Assembly: GCA_021018995.1 (NCBI GenBank)
Contig: CM037589.1
Span: 7,951,001 to 8,015,000, forward strand
From: Chloranthus sessilifolius
Taxonomy: Eukaryota > Streptophyta > Magnoliopsida > Chloranthales > Chloranthaceae
Direction: 5' to 3'
Length of the DNA stretch: 64,000 nt
In this document: piece by piece, positions 1 through 10,870 of the stretch
Layout: each line of letters opens with the position of its first letter
How positions within the stretch are numbered: the stretch's first letter is position 1
The notes under the pieces: model-generated
The model's input: the letters and a program-made list of their open reading frames with translations, nothing else
Database searches by the model: none
Told to the model about the DNA's origin: nothing
Made by a program: the position numbers and the translations under genes

Positions 1-1279
1 AAAAGGTTCCACATGCTTAGGACTATCGTGAATTAACACAAAATTGCCATCATTAAATTCAGTAAACATATTCAATGTGTCAGTGCAACTACATGTATTT
101 CCATTATTCGATAAAATCTGCTTGTTAATCCCATGCAAGTTAGAATGATGATATGTTCTTACTGACTCTAATGACTCATGTAATACGGACACACTTCCAA
201 CACTCTCTTCGGTAATAGGAACCATCCTTAGGCAACCCACGGTTTTTACGGGAGTTTCATTCTCCTTGTCGCTGGGCATTTCAGCAGGTTCATAAAATTC
301 TTCGTCCAACTCATTGTTCTCTTTCTCGATGTCATGTTGGATAATCAAGGTTTGTGACTTACTAGGACACTGAGACGCGAAGTGACCAAAACCTTAGCAC
401 TTGTAACACTGCTGTGGTGCGCGCCTAGAACTTTCGATCAGTTGCCCTTTACCTTGTCAATCTGAGAGTTCACAGGTTTGGAGGATTGATTATAGGCATC
501 GGTCGCCTTTTCATCAAGACTAGATCGAAGACTGAAATTGGAAGGTTTGGATTGATCGCGGACCAGAGTGTCAAGATACCTTTCTAATTCTTGTACCCTA
601 GCGTAGCACTCTTCTATGTCTTCAACAGGGTGAGGGATGAGTTCTTTTCGTAACTCCGGACGTAGACTAGTGCGAAACCTAGACGAGGTGGCATGTGGGC
701 TCTCGTAAGTGTTGGCCCGATACAAGTACTCCTCAAACTTATTGATATACTCATCAACCGACATGCTTCCATGTTTCAAACCATGCCATTGATCCATGAG
801 TCGATTGTAGGGCATAGGAACATATTTATCATGAAGTTTTTCCTTCATGTCCGCCCACGTGGCGATGAGTTCACGATCGAGGGCTTCTCGACATCGTTCC
901 ACACTTGCCCCCTCAAAAAAAAAAAAAACTGTACTTTGCCCTCATCCTACATTTCATACCATGCAAAATAATGGTCTATGGCGACTGCCCAATCTAGATA
1001 CATCTTGGGGTTCATCTTTCCTTTGAAAGTGGGAGCATCAACCTTTACCGATTTTGTGACTCTCTCATCCGAGTCGGGATGATTGTCGCTTCTAGGAAGG
1101 TCCCTTCTTCTCTCATTAAGATTAACCGTATGATGTTCACCATGAGTCGATCTAGACAACTCTTGGAGTTGTGCCGTCAAATCAGCTTGTTGGGCTTATT
1201 GATTTTGCAATTGGGTTTGTATGGCAGCCATCTGGGTGTTGAAGCTTTCCATGAAAGCGGCTAGTTGTTCCAGATTCAT
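1..1279 (-). pseudogene. Ty3/gypsy gag, degenerate
   Basis: Read on the minus strand from an ATG at 1279, this is a retrotransposon capsid (gag) gene running off the left edge. Recognisable pieces are an N-terminal part ending in a PTFKGKMNPKMYLDW-type motif (about 960-1180), a central gag domain (438-902, with motifs such as ATWADMKEKLHDKY and SMSVDEYINKFEEYL) and a CX2CX4HX4C zinc knuckle at about 366-410. It is broken: an in-frame TAA at 1196-1198 (codon 28), a frame change at the A-run near 917-928, and a TAA (394-396) inside the zinc knuckle. The frame stays open from the knuckle to position 1. The gag family match is from memory; lineage is not assigned. It belongs to the same element as the PBS and LTR just upstream. 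Confidence 0.8.
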
Positions 1280-1550
1280 TGTGGTCACGGTTTACCATAC
1301 GGATTCGAAAATGATATGCAATTATGAACCAACAGTGAGTGAGGACTTTTAACAAACACTAGACGTGTACACTAATGAACGCCAATGACATAAGATGTAA
1401 TGAAAATTAAAATGCAATAAGACTAAAATGACACACCAATATACCCTAAAATTTATCGGAGATACCTATTACGGTTCCGACGTAATCGATCAATCGATAG
1501 TGTTAGTCGATCGATCGGCTGTCGCGGAGAACCCTAAACTAAAAAAAACT

Positions 1551-1563
1551 GTTCTCTGATACC
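1551..1563 (-). other. Primer binding site (initiator tRNA-Met type) of the gypsy element
   Basis: Minus-strand TGGTATCAGAGAAC, the usual plant initiator-Met PBS, lies a few bases after the LTR end at 1569. The untranslated leader 1280-1550 carries repeated CGATCGATCGA-like palindromes (about 1487-1522). Confidence 0.7.
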
Positions 1564-1568
1564 AAAAC

Positions 1569-2540
1569 TGACGCAGGACAAATGCTAAAACCCTAATTAT
1601 GCAAGTTGAGATTAACCACAAATTAATTTGAATAATGGGAATAATCAAATTCACCCAAACACATTAAATAAATTAAATAAATTCAATAAAGCAACTAGGT
1701 TAATTCAATTTAGCGTTCACATGCATCTATATTTTCCGATCTAGAAAAACGGATTCGATGAAGGATTCGAGTTTCGCTCTAGTTTAGGGTACCAAGCGAC
1801 AGTGACGGCGTCGTCTCTTGATTCTACTCGGGTTTGAAAATAACGGTTCAAGAGATTAGATTGAACAAAATGGATAGATCAAAGATAAACTAATAATGTT
1901 TTGAGGTTTTGGAATTTGTCAAAGCAAAAAATAGATATTGCTAGAGAAAAGATAAAACAAGAGGATAGAGGTCCAAGGCTTCACATCAAGGATTTTCGAG
2001 GCTGCACACCAAGGCTGTACGTCGGCTTTACACCAAGTCGCACGAGAAATGCATAAGCACTCAAGTTTTGAAAGATTCGCCCATTCGATTGAAAACTCTT
2101 CACAAGTTCTCTAGGGTTTACACAAAAGCAACTCTCAAACTTTCATTAATAAAAAACTCTCTTAGAAAATTATAAAGACCTTATATAGTAGGCCACTCAA
2201 AAGAAAACCCTAAAACAAATAAATAAATAAAAAGATAAGTTTGACCTTAACAACTCAAATTCCGTTTCCTGGCGGAACTTATTCACGCGAAAAATCGATC
2301 GATCGACAATGGTGCTCGATCGATCGAGTATATATAACTCAAAACAAAACATCACCAAAGTTAAAACTCTCGTTGGGCACATTCGATCGATCGACTGAGC
2401 AACTCTTCAGTCCTTGAATTTTGAATCGTTTGTCAATTTCTTTTCGATTCTTCCGTTTCGGCTCCCTTTTGGCTTCTCTCGACGCTTACGAATCTTTTTG
2501 CAACCCAGGTCTGATGCTCTTGACCGTAATGTCCCCACCA
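1569..2540 (-). repeat. 5' LTR of Ty3/gypsy element (972 bp)
   Basis: In plus orientation it starts TGACGCAGGAC and ends GTCCCCACCA, so in element orientation it is TG...CA. Boundaries come from the PBS on one side and from a second family member, the solo LTR at 38749-39850. The two share the opening 'acaaacgctaaaacccta' type block, the 'gatctagaaaaac' block and the closing 'gatgctcttga' block. This copy also has CGATCGATCGA words near 2294-2330 and 2383-2397 that the solo LTR lacks. The 3' LTR lies outside the window. Confidence 0.75.
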
Positions 2541-2639
2541 GTAACTTTATTCTATCTCCACATTCCAAAATTGTGATCTTTAGTATTCGAAATTGGTTCA
2601 AAATGAAATGAATCAAAATATTGTTTATTTTTAATAAAT

Positions 2640-5440
2640 GACACCTAATTTGGAAGCAAAAGTCGAAGGTTCACTAGTTACAAGAAGGTGACAATAACAC
2701 TAAGTTCTTTCACACGCTGGCCAATGCTAGGAGTAAGAGAAACTATATGAGCAGTTTAAATGTGGATGGTGGAAGGGTGGTTGAGAAAGAAGAAATATGT
2801 GCTGAAATTGTTATGTTTTATGAGAAGTTGTACACAGAAGAAATCAAAGAGTGACCTGTGTTGGATGGTTTAAATTTTCGTCGCCTATCCGAAAATCAAA
2901 AGCTGGGGTTGGAAAGCTCATTTACCAAGGAGGAGGTTAGAAAGGTTATCATGAGTTGTGGGAAAACCAAAGCCCCGGGTCCTGATGGTTTTACTATGGA
3001 ATTTTTCCAGTTCATGTGAGAAACCATCAAAGGTGACATTATGGATTTGTTTAATAAATTTTACTAGAAGGGCAATGTGGATAGAAGTATGAATTCTACC
3101 TTTATTACTCTTATCCCTAAAATGGAGAAGGCTGAAGAAATAAAAGACTTTAGACCCATTAGTCTTCTTGGCATCCTTTACAAGATTCTTTCAAAAGTTT
3201 TGGCTAATAGATTGCGAAGCGTATTGAAATGCATTAAATCGGTCAACCAGGGTGCTTTTATCGAAGGCCGCCAATTGTTAGACATGGTTGTTGTAGCTCA
3301 TGAAGCAGTTGATTCGGTAAACAGAGGTGGTGGGGAAGTCATTATCTGAAAAATTGATATGGAAAAGGCATATAATAGAGTCAACTGGGACTTCTTATTG
3401 TATGTGATGGGTAGAATGGGCTTTGGAGAGAGATGGAGGAAATGGATGCTTGGTCTTTTTTCATCATCTTGGTTTTCTATTTTGGTAAATGGGGCACCAA
3501 GAGGGTATTTTCAGAGTACTAGGGGGTTACGGCAGGGTGATCTCGTCTCCAATGTTGTTCAATATAGTGGTTGAAGCTTTAAATGGTTTGCTTATTAAGG
3601 CGGCTGAATTACAGTAATTTCAAGGTTTTATGATTTCTAATAGGGGCCCTATGATTACCCATCTTCAATATGCAGATGATACAATTGTGTTTTGTGGAGC
3701 AAGTTTGAATGAAGTTCGTGCAATAAAAGATGTGTTCAATATTTACGAAGCGGTTTCAGGCCAAAAAGTTAATCTTCATAAATCAAAGCTTTCTGGAATC
3801 CAGGTAGAGCAGCAAATGTTGATTTCCTAAGCCGATAGTGTTGGGTGCATGGTAGAAAGTCTCTATTATTTACTTAGGTTTACCGCTGGGAGTGGGAAAA
3901 CCTCGTGTGAAGTTATAGGATCCAGTTATCACCAGGTTTGAGAAGAGATTGGTTGTGTGGAAGAGCAAAATGCTTAGTAACGGGGGTCGTTTGACGCTTA
4001 TCAAGGCTACTTTGTTGTCTCTTCGTATCTTTTACATGTCTATGTTTAGAGCTCCTGAAACGGTGGTGAAACAGATGGAAAAGCTAATAAGGAATTTCCT
4101 TTGGGAAGGGGGTCGAGATATAAAGAAATTTCATCTTTTAAAATGGGAGACCTGTTGTCTATCTAAGAAAGATGGAGGCTTAGGTATTCGCCATATAAGC
4201 CTGACAAATAAAGCCTTGCTGGGCAAGTGGATTTGGAGAATGGGAGATGTGAAGGAACAAAATCATTTGTGGTGGAAGGTGATCTCTTGGAAATATGGGG
4301 ATCATAGTACTTTTTGCAATATAAGAAGCTTTGCTTATAGAGGCTTTGGATGGTGGAAGAGTGTTTGCTCAGTTGCGGATGAGTTTGGAAGGGAGTCAGT
4401 TTCAGCTGGGGGATTGGTGATAAAATTCATTTATGGGATGATATTTGGGTTATTGATATGTCCTTGAAAGATACATTTTCAGATTTATATCAAATTTCTC
4501 AGAATAGAGAAGGTTGTGTTAAAGATATGTTTGTTACGGTCAATGAGAATGTGGTTTGGAATATTCGGGTGCGGAGAAATTTGCAGGAGGAGGTGGTTTC
4601 TATGATAGACTTATTGCAAAAACTTAATTCATGTATTAGAAATCAAGTCAATAGGGACCTTCGTTATTTGGCGGTATCATTCGAAGGGGAGATTTTCGGT
4701 GAAATCCTTTTACTCCTCTCTTTATCAAAGTCTGATAGTTGTCACAATTGGGTCAAGATTTGGAATCTTAGGATTCCGTCGAAGATTAAAATTTTCGGAT
4801 GGAGTGTTGGATGGGGCAGAATTCTCACATTTGATCAGCTGAATAGACGAGGGATGAGACTAAGAAATAGATGTGTGATGTGCTTTCAAGAGGAGGAATC
4901 TGTTAATCATTTAATGCTTCATTGTTGGGTAGCTAGGCAACTTTGGAGTGTGGTTCTACAAACTTTTTGAGTTTCTTGGGTGTTTCCTGAGCATTGTGCC
5001 GACCTGCTAGCAGAATGGGATGGTTTTGAGTTGAAGGATCTAAAGGGTGAATATTGGAAATTTATGGACTTGGCGGTGATGTGGTCTCTATGGTCAGAAA
5101 GGAACAACAAGGTGTTTAACAAAAAAAGAAAATCTGTTTCTATGATTATAAAGTCGGTAAGGGATATGGCTATTGACTGGATAAAGATTAGTATTAAAGT
5201 TGGGGATAGTGTGGATTGGGACAACTTGCTCGATTAATCGGTTTTTTCCTCTTGCTTTAGGAAAGGAGCTTCATGGTATTTGGCATTTGATGACCAGGGG
5301 GTGAGGTTTTTGTATGTGTAGAGTGGGTTAGTATTTTTTTAGGTTCTGGTTCAGCTTCTTGCTGTCTCTTTGTTCATAGGTTTGTATATTTTGCATTTTT
5401 TTCTATAAAATCTTCTTTACCAATTTAAAAAAAAAAAAAA
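2640..5440 (+). mobile_element. L1-type LINE, 5'-truncated, degenerate
   Basis: Plant L1 ORF2 remains in several frames. From 5' to 3': a pre-RT segment (GDNNTKFFHTLANARR at about 2690), reverse transcriptase with the KAPGPDGF motif (about 2970), FRPISLLGILYKILSKVLANRL (about 3150), a QGAFIEGRQ block (3250), MEKAYNRVNWDFLL (3360), TRGLRQGD (3520) and the catalytic QYADDTIVF motif (about 3667). A thumb/connection part follows (3949-4467, RALLGKW-type), then a zf-RVT region (4458-4970, KIKIFGWSVGWGRILT and C/H residues) and a short tail ORF (4980-5237). Stops at 2852, 3018 and 3347 and frame changes make it inactive. A 14-A tail at 5427-5440 marks the 3' end. The endonuclease domain is missing. 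Confidence 0.88.
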
Positions 5441-6310
5441 ATGATCCAAGCTCCGTTACTAGTTAGTACTCGTTGGACTTTTCAACTTAAGGAACTGAAA
5501 CATCCGAGTGGCTAAAGGAAGGGAAATCATCCGAGGTCCCACCTTGTGTACGACTGGTGCATGGACGACCTGGATATACAACCGGGAATCTGTTGAGCAG
5601 CAGAAGACTAACCTAGCAAAAACTCCCTGCGTGCTTCAAAGGCCCAGAAGTTTTCAATGAAGTACAAACTCTTCGATTGGATTTCTTTGTAGAAAAATGT
5701 TCTAAGACCCAAGCTCTGCAAAACTTATTAACCGTTGACATCTTGTCCTCACAAGGCTATAAAGAAGTCTGTAAATCCAAAAAAATCGATAACTACACTT
5801 GGCTTCTCCAAATCAGACTGGTTTCCAATGGTGAATTGGAACTTGATTCCTATCATAAATACTTCTTACAGAAGACATACAGAAATTGAAACTTCCTTCA
5901 TATTCTATTTTGAACGCCTCTTTACCATTTTCATAGAGGGCTTAAAACCAAGGTGCTTCCTCTCATTGCCATTTCTCTCTAGCCGTTGCACTGTGTGTAG
6001 AGTTCATCTCGGCAAATTTCTTAATACCCATATCCAGTGTAACAACTGTTGTTGGCCTAGAAATGACACTCCATTATTATGCCGTCTAGTTGTTAATTTT
6101 TGTCCAGTGTTCAAGAGCTCGGGTTCAACTTGGAAATTTTTCTCTCCAATTTCATGCTCAAATCAAATGACATAAACAACTTGCTGATCTTACAACATAC
6201 TTGTCCAGACAATCATTGACTTGGCAAAATACGAGTTTACACTAATAGTATCTACAAGTTTTTGTATATTGCTTGTGCTTGTTAATTGTTACCCAACCTG
6301 TGCAACAAGG
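5441..6310. other. No recognised feature
   Basis: Open frames of 70 and 146 codons overlap here on the plus strand (5677-5889, 5735-6175), but they match nothing I know and have no codon-level signal I would trust. I looked here for the upstream exons of the RimP-like gene and did not find them. Confidence 0.4.
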
Positions 6311-6512
6311 ACTGTGCATGAATCAATCTCCCTCCACCAACCTCGGGAGATGTACAGATATTTTTCACTGCCAAATGAGTGAAGCTCATAAATGGATTTT
6401 TTTTTTCATGGCAAAGATTAGAAATACTATCACTGATCATCTGCACACATAACTATCTATGCATCTCCCGAGGTTTGACCAGTTTGGTGGAGGGAGATTG
6501 TCCTGTGCACAT
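6310..6512. mobile_element. Foldback MITE-like element
   Basis: The left arm around 6323-6352 (aatctccctccaccaacctc...) is the inverse of the right arm at 6461-6501 (...ggtttggtggagggagatt). The right arm has an 11-nt insertion, and similarity continues outward to GTGCATGAAT/GTGCACAGGA. The exact ends and target-site duplication were not fixed. Confidence 0.55.
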
Positions 6513-6772
6513 ACTAATACTAATTCATTGGTTTAATTTTCCAAATAATTCGGTTTGAAGTTATACTTCTTATAAAACCAAAACAGAAACCCATGAGTAC
6601 ACCCATCTGGTGAATTAACAAGCACGTCCCACAATCGGCCTATATGATATAATTCTTCTCAAAATTTTGAACAAGGATATTATGTTTTGTTTGGTTCTCT
6701 CCTGTGTCAGATATAAGCCTGCCACAATTTATACATGTACTGAACTACTGATATTGCTCTCGGTATTCTCAG

Positions 6773-7493
6773 ATACGGGTGCCCTAGCATGGATGAGATC
6801 GAAAAATTCAGTAATCTTTACAACAAACGACTCGAGGAGGTTGGAGAAGGTGGGGAGATCCCCATGAATTTGGCTTTGGAGGTATCTGCACTTTGTTTTT
6901 TGTTGTCATTCCAAATTTTTTCAGGATAATTACAGCCAAAATCAATGGAAAGTGTTCAATTATTAGTCTTCCACAACGTAAATGGGTTCAGAAGCGGACA
7001 TCATACTGTTCAATCAATAAAAGATAGAATTTTTCCACAATGAGTGAAGGGCTCATTGCAGACAATGGACTGACTTGATGTCAGCTGTGCAGCTACATAG
7101 ACCTTGAGACGTGCATGAATTTTCATGCTTTTTAAAGTCTGTGTGCCTTGAGGTCGACTCACTGCACAGCTGACAAAATATCAGCTCCTCACGGCTATCC
7201 ACTCACTGTAGACTAAATTCTAAGGGATAATACAGAAACAGTTAAAGGACACCACCCCATGGTTCAAAATATTGTCCGATACCAATTTGTATCGTCAGAT
7301 AGGTATCGGTTTCCTGGGCTACCAGGTCGGTCAACCCATATATATTGGTATGCATTGACCTTTAGTTACCAATGCACTGTTCAATACCGATGCATATCGG
7401 TTTTGGAGCTGGCCGATACATACTGGGAAACCGAGATTTTGAACCTTGCACTGCCTCACCTCCTGCTCCACCAACACATCAGCTGTTACTTTG

Positions 7494-7543
<50 letters not shown>

Positions 7544-7922
7544 TGTTGGGCACTTTAGGAGCCCTCCATGCTTGTGATTTAGGAGATTGCGCTTTATTTT
7601 GTAGGTATCGTCTCCGGGGGCAGAACGGATATTGAAGGTCCCAGATGACCTGGATAGATTCAAAGAGTTGCCCATGAGAGTGTCCTACATGGAAGGCGAC
7701 TCAGGGACCAAGTACAGGGAAAAGGAAAGTGTTCTCTTTTTGGATTCCATCAAAACCGAATCGGAGCATTGTGTGTGGAAACTGGCGAATGTAAAGGAGA
7801 ATAGAGACCTTTCAGTTAAAGGACGATCGTTGAGCCGAAAGCAGAGGGATTGGAGACTCGAACTGCCGTTCAGTTCGTTGATAAAGGTGACATTGTACTT
7901 GGATCTTGGAATCATAGTATAA
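6773..7922 (+). CDS. RimP-like (UPF0090/DUF150) gene, last two exons
   Basis: Exon 6773-6881 follows a good acceptor (ttgctctcggtattctcag) and ends GAG|gtatct. Exon 7605-7922 follows ttattttgtag and ends in TAA. The intron 6882-7604 is phase 0 on both sides. The joined product contains YGCPSMDEIEKFSN, GEIPMNLALEVSSPGAERIL, VPDDLDRFKELPM and KGRSLSRKQRDWRLELPF. I recognise these as the C-terminal part of plant chloroplast-type RimP-like ribosome maturation proteins, in which LEVSSPGAER is the family hallmark. About 142 codons are visible. RimP assists 30S subunit assembly in bacteria; an organellar role here is inferred. The first base of exon 6773 completes a split codon, so an upstream exon is required. 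None is found back to 5441, so either it lies beyond the gypsy/L1 block or this is a 5'-truncated pseudogene. Family from memory, moderate certainty. Confidence 0.6.
7036..7208. mobile_element. MITE with inverted termini
   Basis: Inner arms TCAGCTGTGCAG (about 7081) and CTGCACAGCTGA (about 7162) are inverse. The outer ends CAATGAGTGAAGGGCT and, from the other side, CAGTGAGTGGATAGCC are alike. It lies in the intron of the RimP-like gene. Confidence 0.6.
7258..7448. mobile_element. Palindromic-word MITE, copy 1 (GATACGTATCGG type)
   Basis: It opens CATGGTTCAAAAT and closes ATTTTGAACCTTG, a 13-bp imperfect terminal inverted repeat. The 191-bp interior is filled with variants of CCGATACCGATACATATCGG. 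Flanking octamers caccaccc and cactgcct agree at 5 of 8 places, all differences being transitions, so a decayed 8-bp target duplication is possible. Confidence 0.55.
7495..7541. repeat. (TA)n microsatellite
   Basis: Uninterrupted TA repeat of about 46 bp within the RimP-like intron. Confidence 0.95.
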
Positions 7923-7954
7923 CAATTGGTTTTGCCAATGAGAGGGGAGGGTAT

Positions 7955-8060
7955 AAAGGGGTTGAATCTTTGCTCCAGCAGTGATGCTCTTAAGCGTTTA
8001 GCGTTGAGGTCAGGGGTTCAAATCTCATGCTTACCTATGAAAAAAAAGAGGTAGATTGGG
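7955..8060 (+). mobile_element. tRNA-derived SINE-like head
   Basis: A B-box-like GGGGTTCAAATCTC (about 8014-8027) lies about 50 bp after an A-box-like CTCCAGCAGTGATG, followed by an A-rich stretch. This is the arrangement of tRNA-type SINEs. No target duplication was established, so this is tentative. Confidence 0.35.
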
Positions 8061-8232
8061 TCATCGTCCTGCCCGAGTTGTTTTCTTTTTACTTTAAAGA
8101 GGAAAAAAGTGTTACCCAGTTTTTTTTCCTCCTCCTTACCTACCTTATAAACTTTACCGATGACTAAAAATAAAGTGCAAAATTAAATAGAAGAAAAAAA
8201 ATGAATATGGATTTCATTATGTTCAGAGATAA

Positions 8233-8477
8233 GGCTGTGTTTGGACATATAATCCCTTTAGATTGTATTATGATGCTACAATAAGGTTAACTGTCCAAAA
8301 AGTTAGGCTATCTATTTGCTATCTTATTTGAAGAATTATATAGGATTTGATAGAAAACAGTTTGGTACTTCCTAATGAGAAGCTAAAATTTTTTTATATA
8401 AAAGAAATTGTGAGTATTCATTTTCATTTTAGTGCAGCATCGTTTTGAGATATAATTATACGTCCAAAAACAGTCTA
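8233..8477. mobile_element. MITE with TIR GGCTGTGTTTGGACATATAA
   Basis: The left end GGCTGTGTTTGGACATATAA matches the inverse of the right end (TTATACGTCCAAAAACAGTC) at about 16 of 20 bases, and similarity continues inward (ATGATGCTACA / ATGCTGCACTA). Flanking duplication not seen. Confidence 0.55.
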
Positions 8478-9072
8478 AACCATTTTATGAACGAAAGAAA
8501 TAGGAGCTGGTATATGGTAACCGATTCATTCCCCAGTAAGATTGAGAAATTGTCAGTTTTTAGGACATTATCACTGTTTTCAAAAAGGGTATCATGTGAT
8601 GCAAAGACTACAATCTAAGGATTTGTAATGTCCAACATAGCATAAAAGATGTTATAACTGTTCATTTTAAAGGTGTTTAATCGCTTTGAATCACATGCTA
8701 AAAGCATTTTTTCAATGCAAACTTGACTCAAGAAAATTGTATCATGCCTTTGTATAACATGACACAGTTATTAAAAAGTAACGCTGTGTCCAAAATTCAT
8801 TAGTTCTCAATCTTAGCGTGGAACCCTAAAAATAAGTGTTGAGCGTAGATAGAAAAATGATTCTCTACGCATATTTCGTTAAGTTTGCAGTCACAGATGC
8901 TAAACCATTGATGTCCATGATGGTACCATGAACTAGTAGAATGCAGTTATACTCTATATGAAGTAATTGACATGATCTTAGAGATTGAGAATGGGTTCCT
9001 ATTTTTTCATCAACCATTCCATATGCACTCTTAGATTGAGAATGTGTTACTGCTTTTGCAATGTAGCACTAT

Positions 9073-9198
9073 TTTTTATCTAAAGATATATAGTGTGGAA
9101 ACGCCTTCAAAATGAAGTTAAAAATTTATTTTAGTTTTTTTATCTAAAGATATACGGTGTGGAAACGCCTTCAAAATGAAGGCTAAAATTTATTTTAG
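9073..9198. repeat. Tandem duplication, 2 x about 62 bp
   Basis: The segment 'tttttatctaaagatata...aaacgccttcaaaatgaag...' is repeated directly at 9073-9134 and 9135-9198 with a handful of differences. The rest of 8478-9290 holds nothing I recognise. Confidence 0.85.
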
Positions 9199-9427
9199 AG
9201 ATTTATATAATCCCTTTCATCTTCAAAGCGTTGTTTGACTGATTTGAATCATACAAAGGATATATTTTTTTGATGTAATATTGAAGCCTATCTTGGTACT
9301 AAGGATGAGATAACTTACCTGCTTTCACATTAGTTGTTGTCACGTGGCACCCAATCACATGATTGGGTGCCACACAAATGAGTGGCTCTATGATCATAAT
9401 TGTTATTTTATATATAAGGTAATGACC

Positions 9428-9582
9428 TCCTCACTGGAGTCATGGGATATACTCTTATGACTCGAGCTCCTATTGGCTGGATGTCCCATCAATTGATTTT
9501 TCAAAATTTATTGATGCGACATCCAATTAATAGAAGCTTGAGTCATGAGATTATGTCCCATGACTTCAGTCATATAATCATT
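9428..9582. mobile_element. Nested foldback MITE (about 150 bp)
   Basis: Arms of about 65 bp pair almost end to end: TCACTGGAGTCATGGGATA... on the left and, from the right, TGACTGAAGTCATGGGACA.... Both continue through ATGACTCRAGCTYCTATT and GGATGTCSCATCAAT. It sits in the middle of the larger MITE. Confidence 0.75.
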
Positions 9583-9854
9583 TCTCTCTCTCACACACAC
9601 ATATATATAAAATTGTATGGTCAAGGGTGTCAATCGTATGAAAAATAAACAGTGAAACCAAATGTGATTTTAGTGTTAATTTTTTGTGCAATTGACTCTA
9701 GCGATTGTACTGTTTTTTTATATTGCTCATTTGATTATTTTTTTTAACAATAGATAAGATCATTAAGCTACTCCTTTAAGGGGGACTTGATCATCTGATT
9801 GGGTGCCACAGTGTAATGTGAGAGCACGTAAGTTACCTGGTCCTTACTCCTTAG

Positions 9855-10046
9855 CATAGATCAAAGTCTTGGCCGATATCGATACGTATCGGTGGCCACC
9901 TCTGTACAATACAGCTAAGGTAATGTATCGTTGCCTTTCATACAATTCTTGAATGTACCCGAATAATACATGCCAATGTATCGTCCGGTACGTACCGATT
10001 TTAGAGCCGGACAATATTTACTGGATTTCTGGATTTTTTATATATG
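9855..10046. mobile_element. Palindromic-word MITE, copy 2, with perfect 8-bp TSD
   Basis: Starts CATAGATCAAAGTC and ends in ...TATATATG. The interior has GATATCGATACGTATCGG and CGTCCGGTACGTACCG words. Flanked by CTCCTTAG at 9847-9854 and CTCCTTAG at 10047-10054. An 8-bp duplication fits hAT-type transposition. It has inserted into the right terminal repeat of the larger MITE. Confidence 0.7.
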
Positions 10047-10062
10047 CTCCTTAGAACTAAAA

Positions 10063-10666
10063 TACCTTTATGCATGTTTATATCAAGTCTTTTACATCAT
10101 GTGGTTCCCTTAATGAAAAGTACATTCCGAACTGGTGGTTCTCAAAATTTAGACTATACAATCTCAGTATTTTATCCTTGAAAGAGCGTGTGGATATAAT
10201 TTTATTAAAATTATTGGTCAGTTGAACATCCAACGAGCTGCATACTAAAGTCATATTAAAGAGTCACTATAAAGTCATGGCATAATTATTATTATTTATT
10301 GGTAAGTTGAAAACCTGAAGGTTGCAATATCCATGGTTTTAACTTTTAAATATATGGGCCGATGCACATAGGACCATATATATCAGTTAGGCCCCAACTG
10401 AAACCCCCTATTTGATAGAGGGTCCAATATCAGCTCATATTGGGTAACATGGCCCTTTTGGCAATTTTTTTTTAATAATAATTTATATTTTTTAATAATC
10501 TTAAAAATAAAAAAAATACTTTACTATCATTTTATATCAGTTCTTGAATCCTCGCAATATCAACAACCTTCCCTTGAGCTACAGCCTGTCCATCCCCCAC
10601 TAGTATAAGTGATTTGAGATCCGTGGGCAGCCGTAAATTGGTAGTCATAAATTATACAACATTTTA
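10063..10666. other. No gene seen; AT-rich intergenic
   Basis: AT-rich sequence with short GGGCC-type words near 10355-10455. Nothing further recognised. Confidence 0.5.
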
Positions 10667-10679
10667 CTCAATATATAAG

Positions 10680-10843
10680 TTTTTTATTTATTTATAACAA
10701 AACACTCATATTGCAGGGGAATAAATCCCACACAACAACACTAACCTTATTAATAAAAGGAGGAAACAAACGTGAAATTTAGGACACGCATCTTCAAACC
10801 TCACAAGGAGGGAAGATACCAACTGAGTTACCACTCAATCGGT
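10680..10843 (-). mobile_element. tRNA-derived SINE with perfect 13-bp TSD
   Basis: On the minus strand the head contains TGGTAACTCAGTTGGTATC (A box), then GAGGTTTGAAGATGC (a decayed B box). The body ends in an AATAAATAAAAAA tail. It is flanked by CTCAATATATAAG at 10667-10679 and again at 10844-10856, a perfect 13-bp target-site duplication as made by LINE machinery. It starts only 14 bp beyond the oxidoreductase stop codon, in the same orientation. Confidence 0.82.
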
Positions 10844-10870
10844 CTCAATATATAAGCATGTACATCGTAT

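Larger units (their letters stand above)
9288..10062. mobile_element. MITE with about 70-bp TIRs, carrying two nested insertions
   Basis: Left terminus at about 9291-9365 (ACTAAGGA...ATAACTTACCTGCTTTCACATT...GTGGCACCCAATCA) is repeated inverted at about 9786-9854 (TGATTGGGTGCCAC...AATGTGAGAGCACGTAAGTTACC...TCCTTAG). The terminal inverted repeat resumes at 10047-10060 after a 192-bp inserted element. The left arm includes a near-perfect palindrome TGGCACCCAATCA-ca-TGATTGGGTGCCA at 9345-9372. Confidence 0.6.

Noticed and set aside
5677..6175. Two overlapping plus-strand frames as upstream RimP-like exons
   Set aside because: None of the expected RimP N-terminal motifs is present and no splice site fits the phase of the exon at 6773.
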